From Circinella umbellata (taxonomy: Eukaryota > Mucoromycota > Mucoromycetes > Mucorales > Lichtheimiaceae): 64,000 bases of DNA. The stretch lies in contig JAIWNF010000035.1 in the NCBI GenBank assembly GCA_025093555.1, positions 186,001 to 250,000 on the forward strand, given 5' to 3'. The notes under the pieces were generated by a model that had not been told where the DNA came from, ran no database searches, and worked only from the letters and a program-made list of their open reading frames with translations. Shown here piece by piece: positions 23,294-34,454 of this stretch. A program made the position numbers and the translations under genes. Position 1 is the stretch's first letter; each line of letters begins with the position of its first letter.

Positions 23294-25207
23294 TTAGTTT
23301 TGTATTGGTTCAGAGTCGGAATTTGACGTCTTCCTTTTTACTCCAGATATCGTGGTTGTTGTTCTAAATGAAGGTGGTAATAAAATTGATTTTTGGGCTC
23401 CATAGTCATTGTCATCATCACTGCTACACATTAATTCATATACATCTGTCATTGTTTTTTTTGTGCGATAGATAGCTCGAATAATGGATTTGAAATTCTT
23501 TAAAAAGTCGGTTGCTGTGGACGGATAATGAAGGAAGCGAGGTGGACGAGTTATTCTTGATACATAGCCACGAGGGCAATCCATAACAATAGGAAGTATA
23601 TTGAGACCTAACAAGGCATTCATATTAGAGGATAGAGACAGGAAAAAATATTGTATTAATTTTCAGCGTTGAAATAAACTTACCAGAAATAATAATACCA
23701 CATGTCTTGATATTTTCACGTTGAGACGGACATTCTAGAACGAGGTCGTACTGCATATCCTTTAAATTTTTGAGTAATTTCATACCCGTCTCATAAAGAG
23801 TTTCGGAGTTATTGACATCTGATATTTTTCCTGCTTCCACTGTACCAAATTCCAAATATTCTGTTGTAAAAAGTATATCAGTTTTGGTGCCAATTTTTCT
23901 CCTTGATAATACAGCAAGTGAACGATCAAGATTAACACTAGCCGAAGATGCTTTTGAGACGTATTCTCCACTAATAGAAATACAATCAGATGCGTTAATA
24001 CGTTAATATGTAAGCATTTTAATAATCCTAATATATACACTCAGTGTTTATCACGAATACATACGAAATAGCATCAATATCACCATTGTCAAAGCAACGA
24101 TCAATAATCAACCAAGCTCTCTTCATTAAATCAGCTTCAGTCTTGAATTTTTTATGTGAATCGTGCATTAATACTTCCAATACGTTTCGGACTGAAGAAT
24201 GAGCCCAGTAGAGATCATTATCATTGATTGGATGGAAAGTATGCTTCGTATATTCATTCCAGAGACTATCAAGTGTTCTCTACAAACAAAAGTTAAGTTA
24301 AATTTCTCTTATGAAATGAAAAACAGCAACGAAGAAACATACCAAATCTTTATAATTATCCAAATATACTTGAATTTTACCAGGTAGTTCTGAAACAGCT
24401 ACTTGTTTTTCTCTTTCAATTTCTTCCAACTCAATTTCTGTAAAATAATCAAGCCAGACAGGATCAGTAGTATCTAAAATCATGGAATGACAAGGACTAA
24501 AAAATAGTTGCAAGATGTAATAGTGTAAGTGCGGGAAAAGAATGTGAAAGTAAAACAAGAAAAAAAAAACACCTACTGTTCGGTATTCAGCTTCATTCCA
24601 AGTTCTTTCATCTTCTCCTCCACGATTGTTCCAGTGCTAAGTACCCAAAAATAATTTTTAACAAGACGTTCGAACATATCTTCAAATTTTTTATAATCTT
24701 CCTCTTTCAGTTTGGGGATGGAGTTATTGGTTGTTGCTCCTGATGATGTTAGACGAATCGAGGATGATGGTTGATTTGAGCGAGAAGAGGATGATTGAGA
24801 GGGTAGTTTTTTCGAGAGGTATTCGAAATAAGCTGTGGTAATGACGCCCCAATCCATCTCCTTTGATTTGGTCTAACATTTGTTAAATATGAAAAAAAAA
24901 AATCAGCAACTATTTTTTTTGCGTTAATATAACTTTTTATCAAGTATTTACCACAGCCAGATTATGTTTTCTTGCTATCTTCATGAAGTGCCCAGCCCAC
25001 ACTTCTTTGTAATTCTCGCCAAGATTCATATTTGACGCGATGAATTCGCGATTATCTTTCAAAAACTTTCCTAAACTCAATGGTTCATTTGCTCGGTCGA
25101 GAACATATTTCTCTAAAACTATTTATAAAAATAAATTAGACTTGTCTAGTCCCCATTGTTGCAGTTCGAATTCAATTCGTTGCCCTACCTTCTTCAATGA
25201 TCTCCAT
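23294..25207 (-). CDS. Unknown protein, possible PD-(D/E)xK-like core, 7 exons
   Basis: Exons 25189-25207, 24952-25118, 24577-24872, 24343-24496, 24065-24279, 23684-23970 and 23294-23607 join in phase into 483 aa without a stop. The N-terminal half is helical, with a central ATTNNSIPKLKEEDYKKFED linker and an acidic segment HSMILDTTDPVWLDYFTEIE. The C-terminal half begins GEYVSKASSASVNLDRSLAV. It then has RKIGTKTDILF, a spacer, and EFGTVEAGK (D315, E329, K332 by my count), followed by NILPIVMDCPRGYVSRI. An Asp, then Glu-x-x-Lys on successive strands resembles the PD-(D/E)xK nuclease layout, but this is only inference. I have a weak recollection of similar multi-copy hypothetical proteins in Mucorales. 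The gene lies between two transposable elements and its promoter abuts the PIF element. Confidence 0.72.
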
Positions 25208-25285
25208 GCCTAAAAAAGATGTAGTGAAGCAACCTCCAAACCTGTTTGCTGCGGCCCAATTCTACAGGTAATATTTCCAGCTATT

Positions 25286-25305
25286 AGCCGCAGCGGTGCT
25301 ATTAC
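25286..25305 (+). repeat. PIF/Harbinger left terminal inverted repeat
   Basis: AGCCGCAGCGGTGCTATTAC. It pairs with the inverted copy at 26883-26902 with three mismatches. Confidence 0.65.
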
Positions 25306-25465
25306 ACCCGCTGTTATGTTAAATTTAACAGCTCACATAACAGCTACCCCCACGCAGCGGTGCTGTTATCAAGCTGTTAAATTTAACTTTTTTCTTGAAG
25401 CTGTGAAATTTCACAGCTGTTTGAATTAAAATAAAAAATTACTGTATATCAGAGAAAAAAAACAC

Positions 25466-25962
25466 ATGCCTACTACTCCAACTACTACTCCTACTATTGT
25501 TTTTGGTACCAACCTCCAACGCAAGAAGAAAGGTAAAGACTTTACCAAAGCTGAAGACATCGGGCTTGTTGAAGCATATCTTGGCGTCACCACCCGGCCA
25601 GAAGTAGGAGACGACATGACTGATGAAACCATGTGGTCTTTAATCAAACCCGCATTCATTACGAAAACTGGAGATCCGCAATCCCAGGATACCACTTCAT
25701 CGAAATGTCAATATTTCTCTGCGAATTATGCGAAAGTGATGGCCCAACCACATAGTGGTGAAAACGACAATGATATGGCGAGCTAATTTTGTATCTATAT
25801 AAAAACTTCAGCAACTAAAGTTAGCAGACAATTAACAATGACATATAGTATGAACGGGCCTGCGAAAAGTATGTCGACTCCCGTCCCGCCAATAGTGGCA
25901 AAAACTTCGGATTGAAGCATGTATGGGACTTACTGAAAGAAGAGCCCAAATGGAAGCCCTAA
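25466..25962 (+). CDS. PIF/Harbinger accessory (Myb/SANT-like) ORF, probably spliced
   Basis: The first open block (from ATG 25466) reads KKGKDFTKAEDIGLVEAYLG and continues through MWSLIKPAFITKTG and CQYFSANYAKVMAQ, the layout of the DNA-binding ORF1 partner of Harbinger transposases. The frame closes at 25784-25786. The family's C-terminal motif reappears in another frame at 25849-25962 (ACEKYVDSRPANSGKNFG, then KHVWDLLKEEPKW) after a good acceptor (ATATAG at 25843-25848). An intron from a weak GTGATG donor at 25736 would join them in phase, but the donor is uncertain and the gene may instead be frameshifted. In active elements this protein recruits the transposase to the terminal repeats. 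Confidence 0.6.
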
Positions 25963-25966
25963 GCTC

Positions 25967-26752
25967 CTAAGTCAGACAACGGGGCATAGATGGTGTATTG
26001 CCATTAATGACCTTGTCAAACAAAGGGGATTTATGTAAGACGTTGATGTCATTACATGAGCCAGGAACACCAAAAAACGAACGCCATATTCATAAGTCAT
26101 GTGAAGCGACAGCTTCAAGGATGACCGTGGATGTACCTTCTTTACCACAAGTGTACATACCGGCCCAACCAGTCGGACAGTTATTCCACTGTCAATGCAT
26201 GCAATCCAAGGATCCAAGCATGTCTGGAAGCCCGCGTGCTTCACCAAGGGCCAACAGACGTTTGAGGTCTTGCTCATTAGGGGCTCGAAGATATTCTTCC
26301 CTAAAGCACTCGATAACCCCTTTGCAGAATTCATTCAAAGAGCTTCGCGCTGTTGTCTCACTGATCTTTAAATACTCGTCGACAGCATCAGCAGGACCAC
26401 CGTACGCAATCATACGCATAGCTGCGGTACCTTTGACATACGGATGTATCCCAGGCTTTCCCACAGCATCAGTTCTTTCTTGAAAGTACTCATACTTTAT
26501 TTCAAGTTCTTGCATGATACACAAAAACAATTCATGTTCCATACGAAAACGACGACGAAAATATGAGGCATCGTATCTGGGAACAGGTACAAAATAATCT
26601 TCCATGATTATTTTTTTAAAAAGGGCACGATTACGTTTAATAACTTTCTTTTTCGGTTTTTCCATAGTAGAATTCGTGATGAGATTTCTTTCTCGGGAAT
26701 GTTGTAAGACACGAGCAGCAATTTGTCGTGCATTAATACTATTTCTCTCCAT
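25967..26752 (-). pseudogene. PIF/Harbinger transposase (DDE_Tnp_4), broken by two stops
   Basis: From ATG 26752 the frame gives RYDASYFRRRFRMEHELF, AVDEYLKISETTARSSLNEF and MLGSLDCMH, the N-terminal and first-Asp region of Harbinger transposases. The family continues with a Trp at this point; here the codon is TGA (26192-26194). The same frame then reads on as QWNNCPTGWAGMYTCGKEG and TVILEAVASHDL, meets a second TGA (26090-26092) where the family again has Trp, and continues IWRSFFGVPGSCNDINVLHK until a TAG at 25967-25969. The rest of the catalytic domain with the last acidic residue is missing. Transposase activity is therefore not expected from this copy. Confidence 0.85.
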
Positions 26753-26882
26753 TTGCTCATCGAGATCACGTTTTTTGTTTACGGTTTTTGAAGAATTTAG
26801 ACATCGTTGTTGTATTAATGAACAGAATCAATAATTTTATGAAGAGGAACAACGTATTAAAATTTTTGGTGTTAACAATTTT

Positions 26883-26902
26883 GTAACAGCACCACTGTGG
26901 CT
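26883..26902 (-). repeat. PIF/Harbinger right terminal inverted repeat
   Basis: On the minus strand AGCCACAGTGGTGCTGTTAC, matching the left end at 17 of 20 bases. Confidence 0.65.
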
Positions 26903-27425
26903 GGTCTAAGAAAAAAAGAAAAAGAAGAAAAAAAAAGGATGCGAAACAAGGAGAGGAAGGCGGTTTGAACTACTCGCGCCTTTTTTTATGCGTGGGTTTT
27001 GGGATCTCATTTTTTTCTACCCACATTGATGCAGGAACATTCAGTCTGCTGATCACTTTTCCCACTTACCTCAACAAAAAAAAAATGATTCAAGCCTTTC
27101 CAGTATATTTATTTTTGATTTATCATTCGCACCTGACCCAGTAAGAAATATAAAGGATCGAGAGCCAAAAAGAATTTACGTATTATAAATGAAGTTTGGC
27201 TGTTTTGATTTGTCGAAAATGTTAGTCCATAATCATCAATGTTGGGGTTTTCCCGAGGAACGAGCACTTTTTTTTAAACAGGCAACTAACACATGTCAGG
27301 AATATATTCTACAATAACAATCTATTACATATAGCGTATTAGAGGTACATAAATCAATACAGATAGATTTTATATAGTTGTGTTGAATAAAGAAAATGTT
27401 ACATAGTCATGATCAGTACATAGTC
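26903..27425. other. Intergenic, no gene seen
   Basis: Purine-rich run at 26905-26960 next to the PIF right end, then AT-rich sequence. No coding frame. Confidence 0.45.
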
Positions 27426-27735
27426 TCAAACTTTTTGAATATTAACGTAGCGGCTAATCATGCCGTAAGTATTATTCAAGTTGTTTGAATCCTTTGTAAA
27501 GGCTTCTTTTATAGACTGTAGTATCAAACTGTATTCTGTTACGTAATTTATTTTGCACACATTAATATGGAATAATGAATCGTTTAAGATTTTCTCTTTT
27601 TCAAACATATGTGTAAATTTATCAAGTATTTGGATAATCTTCAAAAGTACATTGTCCCTGGCGTCCAAGCTTTATAAAGACATCTACAAATTCGAAATAA
27701 TTTCTACCCCCTACTTACTTAACCGATGAAACCAT
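27426..27735 (-). CDS. Possible short protein, 2 exons, unknown
   Basis: ATG 27735 opens MVSSV, with a GTAAGT donor at 27718. A 49-bp intron ends in TATAAAG, and exon 2 (27426-27669) continues NLDARDNVLLKIIQILDKFT in phase to a TAA. The total is 86 aa, with helical heptad-like spacing that suggests a small coiled-coil subunit. The acceptor lacks the usual pyrimidine tract and no family was recognised. The alternative is a chance open frame in AT-rich DNA. Confidence 0.33.
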
Positions 27736-30198
27736 TGTGATCAATCAACAAGAAAACATATTGAACAATCATGAGAAGGCATACAATGATTTGATTGATT
27801 ATTAAGAAAAGCAGATGCTGATCCTGTTTTTGCTGCCTAGTCTGTTCAATCTATAAAGTAGTAGTGAGGTACTCTTCATGTTCCTGTTTTCAGTTTCAGG
27901 CATTATATATCAATACTTTTCTTGGGAACAATTCGTTCCAGATGCTATTATATGACGTATCAATCTTATTTAGCTGCTAATATTCTGTATATACTATGAA
28001 ATAATGGTCTAAATGTTAATAATGCATTGACATTCATGACAAAGATATGGGTATATGAATTTAACATTTGTATAATATTGAGAACTGCTGCTAAATGAGA
28101 CGAGTAAGATTTTGTAAAGCATCTTTCACGAAGTGTATTTCATCCTATCATTCGAGCTACACTGGACACTGGTCATACGTAATCAATATTCATTATACGT
28201 ATTGAACATAAAAGTAAAATTATATTGGTTAAGCGTTGCTTAGTAACGGACAGATGATATAGAAAGAACCTTATAATATATCGGGAAACACAAATGTACG
28301 TATTCGTTTCACAATTAAAGAGTCAGAAGTACGTACCTCACAAATTAGTGATTGGAGAAACGCGTTTTATCATGAACAGAACCATACGTAGAAAGGTTGT
28401 GTGTTTGTTATTTTTTTACTCACATAGCACTCAATTTAATGGGTAGTGTAGCGACCAACAGTATACAATAATTAACATATTCCTTGAATAGTAGTAGAAT
28501 GGTAGGTATCTTAAATAGCGATGTTTCGATTTTTGAAGTTTAAACACGCTTTATTATTTAACAGGAAAAAAAATACCTATCATACATGCTGCTTCTTCTA
28601 TGTGATGTGTACCTTCTGATCCGCTTTATGTCAATACATAGTCTAGCTACGTATACACTCTGATACCTATAACATTATTCATGTTTATGATAATAATGAA
28701 TCTCTGTTAAAGTACCCTTGTTAGGTGATTCTCTATTGAGATTCATGCTCAAATTCTTTTCTAAAGATATATATACCCTGTATATAGTCACAATTCATTA
28801 TAACAGATCCCTAGTATCACTCAATCCAATTGCGAGCGCAGAGAGATTTAGGATATATTATAGTTAAGTGGCCATTATCTTCGATTTCTTCTTATAATGT
28901 ATTTTTGTTCTCTGAATCCATGCTAAGAACCTAGTTGGATCTATTTTACAATTTGCTATCCATTTTTTTCTTACATTATAAGGTGCTTTTTCAAATAAGG
29001 AATATGTTATGTTTTAAAATATTTTTGATACCTTTAACCAATTCCACCTTTGGTTTTTCAAAGTAACATACATCTTCTGCACCCATCTTTTATTATTATT
29101 ACTCTGATAAACTCGTCTGTATCATACACTATTTCAAAAACTCTGTTCGACTCCCACCATAGTTGAATGTTTCAAAATCTTCCCTTCTCTGCTTAAGTTA
29201 CCAAAAGCTACAAACTTTGAAAGCCTAAGGAATTTCTTTTATATCAAAATTGAAAAAGGTAAACCAACTTTTTAATTCTTTCGATGTCAAAGAGCACGAA
29301 TTTTGGATTATTTTGTTCAAATACAAGTGAATAAAAAATCCTTACATAGGCATTTAAAAAATCATACTTTTTTAGCTATTAAGCTGGAATGTATCATAGC
29401 AGTCTTCAACAAGGAAAAATAGCACGGGATTCATTTTTAAAATCCATTTAACTGCTACTCGACTTTTCCAAGAAATACATTTATTAGTGATAAAATAAAC
29501 AAAGATGATTACGAGTACAGTAAACTTCACAGCACTTGCTTTACTAACGCAGCAAGGTATACATATACCTAACAATACTAAATATTCCTATCTTCACGGA
29601 ACAATTAGCATTAACTAACAAAATTATTTCAAGTTCTGATACATATCGAAACATCTTTGTATGGTTCAATTAATAAAATATTTTATTGATTATAGATGAA
29701 ACATGTAAGCATATGTGGAACGAAACCATGCTCATATTTAATATGTATTTTTTCCCTCACGGATTTAGAGGGATTCGACGAGTTCTTGTATAGTATAACA
29801 TAATGATAAGAGAGTTATATAGACAATTCTTCATTTACTATGTATGCCTCAAAAGAATTTGTTTGTGCATTTTTATCGCAGGTTTCTATGCGTTTCTCGC
29901 TCTATATCCATATGATGCAAAATGTAACAGTTTGTATCAATAAGGATGTAGTGTCAATCAACTCACAATAACTATAACCTTTTATGGCTTCATATTATAT
30001 GGTATCAAGAGAGCACGGTGAGCGGTTTAAAGTTACATTTTAGCTATTCATTTGAATATTTTAGATTGATATTAATAATTCTCATTTTGTTAAATAAGTA
30101 AACCAGAGCATCCAAACAAGACCTAAATGACAACAATTTTTTTTTTGTCACAACATATTGTTTATTAGCTGATGACAGTTATAGCAGGTTATGTTTTA
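27736..30198. other. Gene-poor stretch, about 2.5 kb
   Basis: Only short AT-driven open frames on both strands. No splice-joined coding block, RNA gene or terminal repeats were recognised. The final ~30 bp are 3' flank of TRP2. Confidence 0.5.
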
Positions 30199-32069
30199 TT
30201 ACTGTTGCTGTTGCTGTTGCTTTTCATATATTTTTCGTTCACATTGTTCTAACGTGGCAAGATTAGATCCCATCTTGTTCATGGTTTCGATATATTCATC
30301 CTCTTCTACAGAGTCATGCACAATACCACCACCAGCTAAAATAACATATTAATGGTATATATTAGTATATAATACTCTTTTTCACCCCCTATCATTTTCT
30401 CCATTGATATTACCTTGCAAATATGCGACACCATCCTTAAATACCATTGTACGAATAGCAATACAAGTATCTAAATCACCTGAATAATCAAAGTGACCCA
30501 CAGAACTATTATCCATTTTTTTAAAAAAAATGAAACATCTATTAGCATTGTGATCTTTATAAAAAAAATGCTACGGTATCCTTTAATATCAAGTGTCAAA
30601 TAACAACATACCCAGCATAAATACCGCGCTTTTCTTTTTCTAAACCACGAATCAGATCTACGGCACGAATCTTAGGAGCACCAGAAACTGTTCCTGCAGG
30701 GAAAATAGCACGGAATGCATCAAATGGTGTTTTGTCATCACGGAGTGTACCAGACACATTCGAGACAATATGCATGACGTGAGAGTAATATTCAATTTCC
30801 ATCAACTTATCCACAGATACAGATTCAGGTTTGCACACGCGATTAATATCATTACGACCTAAATCAACCAACATGACATGTTCTGCACGTTCCTTTGGAT
30901 CTGACAATAAATCTCTTGCCAAAGCTTGATCTTCTTGTTCATTTTTACCACGTTTGCGTGTTCCAGCAATAGGATGCGTATAAGCAACACGATCTTGTAC
31001 CTTGGTCAACATTTCAGGAGATGCACCAACGACGGTGAAATCTTTCATGTTGACATAAAACATATATGGTGAAGGGTTCAATGAACGTAAATGACGATAG
31101 ACATTGAATGGATGTAAGCTCGTAGGTCTTGCCAATCGCTGTGAAGGTACAGCTTGAAAGATATCACCTTCTTTAATATGATGTTTCAACTTGGTAACAA
31201 ACCCTTCGTACCCTTCTTTACCTACATTAGAAGTATGTTTTTGATCAAGTTGGATAGGTGGTTGAGGTACACTAGGCACTTCGCTTTCGTTCAATAATGT
31301 CATGGTACATTCGATTTCTTCAGCTGCTTTCATATATTCGCGTTTAACATCTTCTGGATCTTTACTATCACTGCGATAATGAGATACAACATTAGCTATG
31401 TGTCGAACACGATCAAAAACGACTAATGTATCGCAAAGCATAAAAATAGCATCGGGGATACCGATAGGGTCAGGTAATTCGCCTTTGATACTAGGTTCGA
31501 AATATTGATAACAATCAAAACCGATATATCCAACAGCGCCACCTTTAAATATAAATAAAATCAAAAATTATTATCAAAACTATTATCCTCTTTGTCTGTT
31601 CTTGCTGATATATCCATAATCATATGTATAAAATTTACCAGTAAATGATGGGAGACCGGGTATTTTGACATATCTGACGGGCGCAAGTTCTTTTTCAACA
31701 GCAAGTAATGGATCCCCATTAACTGCTTCTTTTGGACCTACTTTGACTACTTTATATGGATCTATAGTTTTATGTCATATAGTTCGGGTCAATATATAAT
31801 CGTTCTGAGTAAACAATAGATATGTGTATTGTTCATTGAAAGAATAATAATTTACCGGCACCAATGAATGAATATCGACCAATGTTCTCTCCACCAGCAA
31901 CAGATTCAAATAAAAATGAATAATCGCAACGATCAGCTACTTTAAGATATGCTGATACAGGTGTTAAAACATCAGCATCTAATTCTGCGTATATAGGGAT
32001 AGTGTTGCCTTGGTCTTGTCGGACCATTTCTTGAACTTCTTCGAGTGTTGGTTTTAAATTTAATGCCAT
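30199..32069 (-). CDS. TRP2: Anthranilate synthase component I, 5 exons
   Basis: Exons 31856-32069, 31639-31761, 30612-31542, 30414-30505 and 30199-30335 give 498 aa. The enzyme converts chorismate and ammonia (from the glutaminase partner TRP3) to anthranilate, the first committed step of tryptophan synthesis, in the cytosol. The N-terminal domain has [20 protein letters not shown], the region that binds tryptophan for feedback inhibition. The chorismate-binding half has [58 protein letters not shown] and [13 protein letters not shown], all catalytic-core motifs of the TrpE family. It ends in a short polyGln run. Introns are short. Two general amino-acid-control-like sites lie 270-350 bp upstream. 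Confidence 0.96.
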
Positions 32070-32335
32070 TGTTCTGGTTTTTTTTTTGTTACTTTGTGTT
32101 GATAAAGAAATGGAGGGTAAAAACAAAAGGAAAATGTAAGAATGTATTTATATAATGATATGTACTATGTATGCAAGGTGCGCAAAAAAAAAATAAAAAA
32201 AATAAAAAAACAGGAGCGTGGTCCAAACAGAGAAATTATGTGTCAACTAAGAAGTCCACACAATGAATGAATGAGATTAAGGTGGCGGCGTCTTGCTGGG
32301 AAACGAAAACAGGTTACACAATATACACTGATATA

Positions 32336-32342
32336 TGAGTCA
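32336..32342 (-). promoter_or_regulatory. Gcn4/CPC1-type site upstream of TRP2
   Basis: ATGAGTCAC spans this palindromic TGAGTCA core, the consensus of the bZIP general amino-acid-control activator. It is about 270 bp upstream of the TRP2 start, a sensible distance for a fungal promoter. A chance match is possible. Confidence 0.45.
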
Positions 32343-32410
32343 CAGGCCGTAATTAACTCCTGGAAACCGAATTAAGCGTTGCTGTGTTACAAAGCAAAAT
32401 GACACATTTT

Positions 32411-32416
32411 TGACTC
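32411..32416 (-). promoter_or_regulatory. Second partial Gcn4/CPC1-type site upstream of TRP2
   Basis: TGACTC, a six-of-seven match to the same motif, about 70 bp further upstream. Paired sites are common in front of amino-acid biosynthetic genes. Confidence 0.3.
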
Positions 32417-34206
32417 TTCATCCCATTATTATGAGTTTGTCTTATATCCCACTATAGTTGTACATGCATCATATATATAGATATATGAGCCTTAGATTTG
32501 CTACTAGGTATCTTCTATTCATGTAATCAGATGTTATATAATAAAAGAGATTCCAAAATAAAGGTCCATCTGTATTATGTCATTCATGCAGTATGATGTG
32601 TTTACCAATCACTATCCTCACTTATGAAAGTATAACGTATATCTACCCGACATTAAAGCCGACCACATAGGTGGCGGTTGCTGTGCTTTGTATAATTACT
32701 ACTGAATAGAATAAAAGCCTACTTTTGTCAAAGTCTCAAAAGTTATTATAATATTATAATAAAGGGAGATTAGGGTTCTTTAAGCAAATAAAAACATAAG
32801 CAGGTGAAATCGAGGGCAAAATATAATGGGAATTGATCCGGACATCTCATATTTTGGCCTTCGGACACACTACAGATAAAAGGTCAGTAGACAAACTTAT
32901 AGGCACATAAACTTTAGTAAAAATATTATTTATACCAGTACAAGGGGTCTATATATAACATTAGAAGTACATTTTCTTGTTCCCTATAGACACATGAATT
33001 GTAGCTCACCTGCTGTACATAATGATATGGTGAGAAAAGGGTTAGAAAAACTCGACTATTATTCATGAAAAAACAAAGCCTAAATATTAGTTTCATAAAA
33101 TACTTCAAACTATGTAATTCTACAAATTTTATTATAGATGATATATATCGATGACGAAGTACTAGATGTCATAATTACATGAGACTGTTGTCTGTCTTTG
33201 AAGAGCTATAATAAGTGCAGTAAAGGTAAAGAGCCAAATTATGTTCTTGTAGTATCGGTAACAATTCACTAAAAATATAAACTTGCATTGCTATTCACAA
33301 GTGCAACTCTTAGTATATAGGTATTTCATTGACTTTCGTCAAAAGGAAACTGTTATTTATGAATTTTATGCACTTATTATGTGTAACGCGTAAAGCCTGT
33401 AGGTATAAACCAAAATATAAAATGATCTTTTTTTTCTGATTTGTGAGGTGTTCAAGCGAAGAATATTTTGGCCGCAACTGATTCTCATTGTCGTCTGTAT
33501 TTTGGAGTACACTTAAAAACCCCTTGAGAATTTATTTATAAACAGACTCCCTTTGTCAAGACCTCATTATCACACGCATTCATGTTCAATTATTATAAAG
33601 ATCTTGGTACATGAAGTATAACTTTAGCTCTGTAATTTTCGTTTTTTATAGCTCCCCGTTCTTTTTACAGCTCAATATGAGGTAAATTGAAATAAAGTTA
33701 GTCTAACAGGGCGCTTAAAAAAACTTTCTTAGTTTTACACACGTGGTTGCTGCCACAGTTTTGAATACCATGGTAATCGTTGAAATACTTAAATAATCAT
33801 GTGGTTTTTCGAGCATCATATAAGAGTTCATAATAATTAGCGTCAATCAAACTCTTATGATTAGTAGTTACTATTTTATAATTCTGGAATAGACAATGAA
33901 TCATTAGATTTTACATAAAAATAGATTGAAGGATTTGTGAAGGAAGAACAAATATCATTGAATGCCACTACATCCTTCTTCTTACTTCATCATATTAGTT
34001 GTGGACGGAGCATTATTATTATTTTTTTGTTTGGTCATCGTGTATTTGTAAGGTTAATGTATATTATTTTTATTCTTTGTTTGATTTCTTTCTGGTGTGG
34101 TCATATTTCATTCTAGATTATGTGTAAATCTTGGATATTTACTGGGTGTAGAATGATGGCCCCGATTGTGTAATTGTTTCCCCCTTCAACTATATATGTT
34201 TTTAAA

Positions 34207-34454
34207 GGGCATGCGCCTTGTGTAATTACTTGGATAGCGCCCGAGTATAGTCAGGATGATACTGGTTGTGTAATTACTTCTATGTCCCTCCCTGGCTATG
34301 CGCTTACTTTTTTTAACGTTATTTATTGAAGGGCATGCGCCTTGTGTAATTACTTGGATAGCGCCCGAGTATAGTCAGGATGATACTGGTTGTGTAATTA
34401 CTTCTATGTCCCTCCCTGGCTATGCATTTGCTTTTTTTTAACGTTATTTATTGA
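34207..34454. repeat. Tandem duplication, two copies of a 124-bp unit
   Basis: The unit starting GGGCATGCGCCTTGTGTAAT is repeated head to tail with only a few changes near its end (GCGCTTAC in copy 1, GCATTTGC in copy 2). Each unit holds two copies of TTGTGTAATTACTT or a close match, and another partial copy lies just upstream near 34166. It is GC-richer than the flanks. Non-coding. Confidence 0.9.

Larger units (their letters stand above)
25286..26902. mobile_element. PIF/Harbinger DNA transposon, decayed
   Basis: The outer 20 bases (25286-25305 and, inverted, 26883-26902) match at 17 of 20 positions, core CAGYGGTGCTRTTAC. A second copy of the GCAGCGGTGCT motif lies at 25354, and a GTTAAATTTAAC palindrome occurs twice in the left subterminal region. 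Inside are two convergent genes typical of the superfamily: a Myb/SANT-like accessory ORF on + and a DDE transposase on -. The transposase has two nonsense codons and lacks its C-terminal part, so the copy is not autonomous. No 3-bp TWA target duplication is obvious at these ends. Confidence 0.8.

Noticed and set aside
34220..34285. tRNA-like segment (CGAGTATAGTCAGGATGATAC) in the 124-bp repeat, suggesting a tRNA-derived SINE
   Set aside because: It recalls a tRNA A-box region, but no B-box (GGTTCGANTCC), no cloverleaf pairing and no A-rich tail could be found, so no tRNA or SINE is called.
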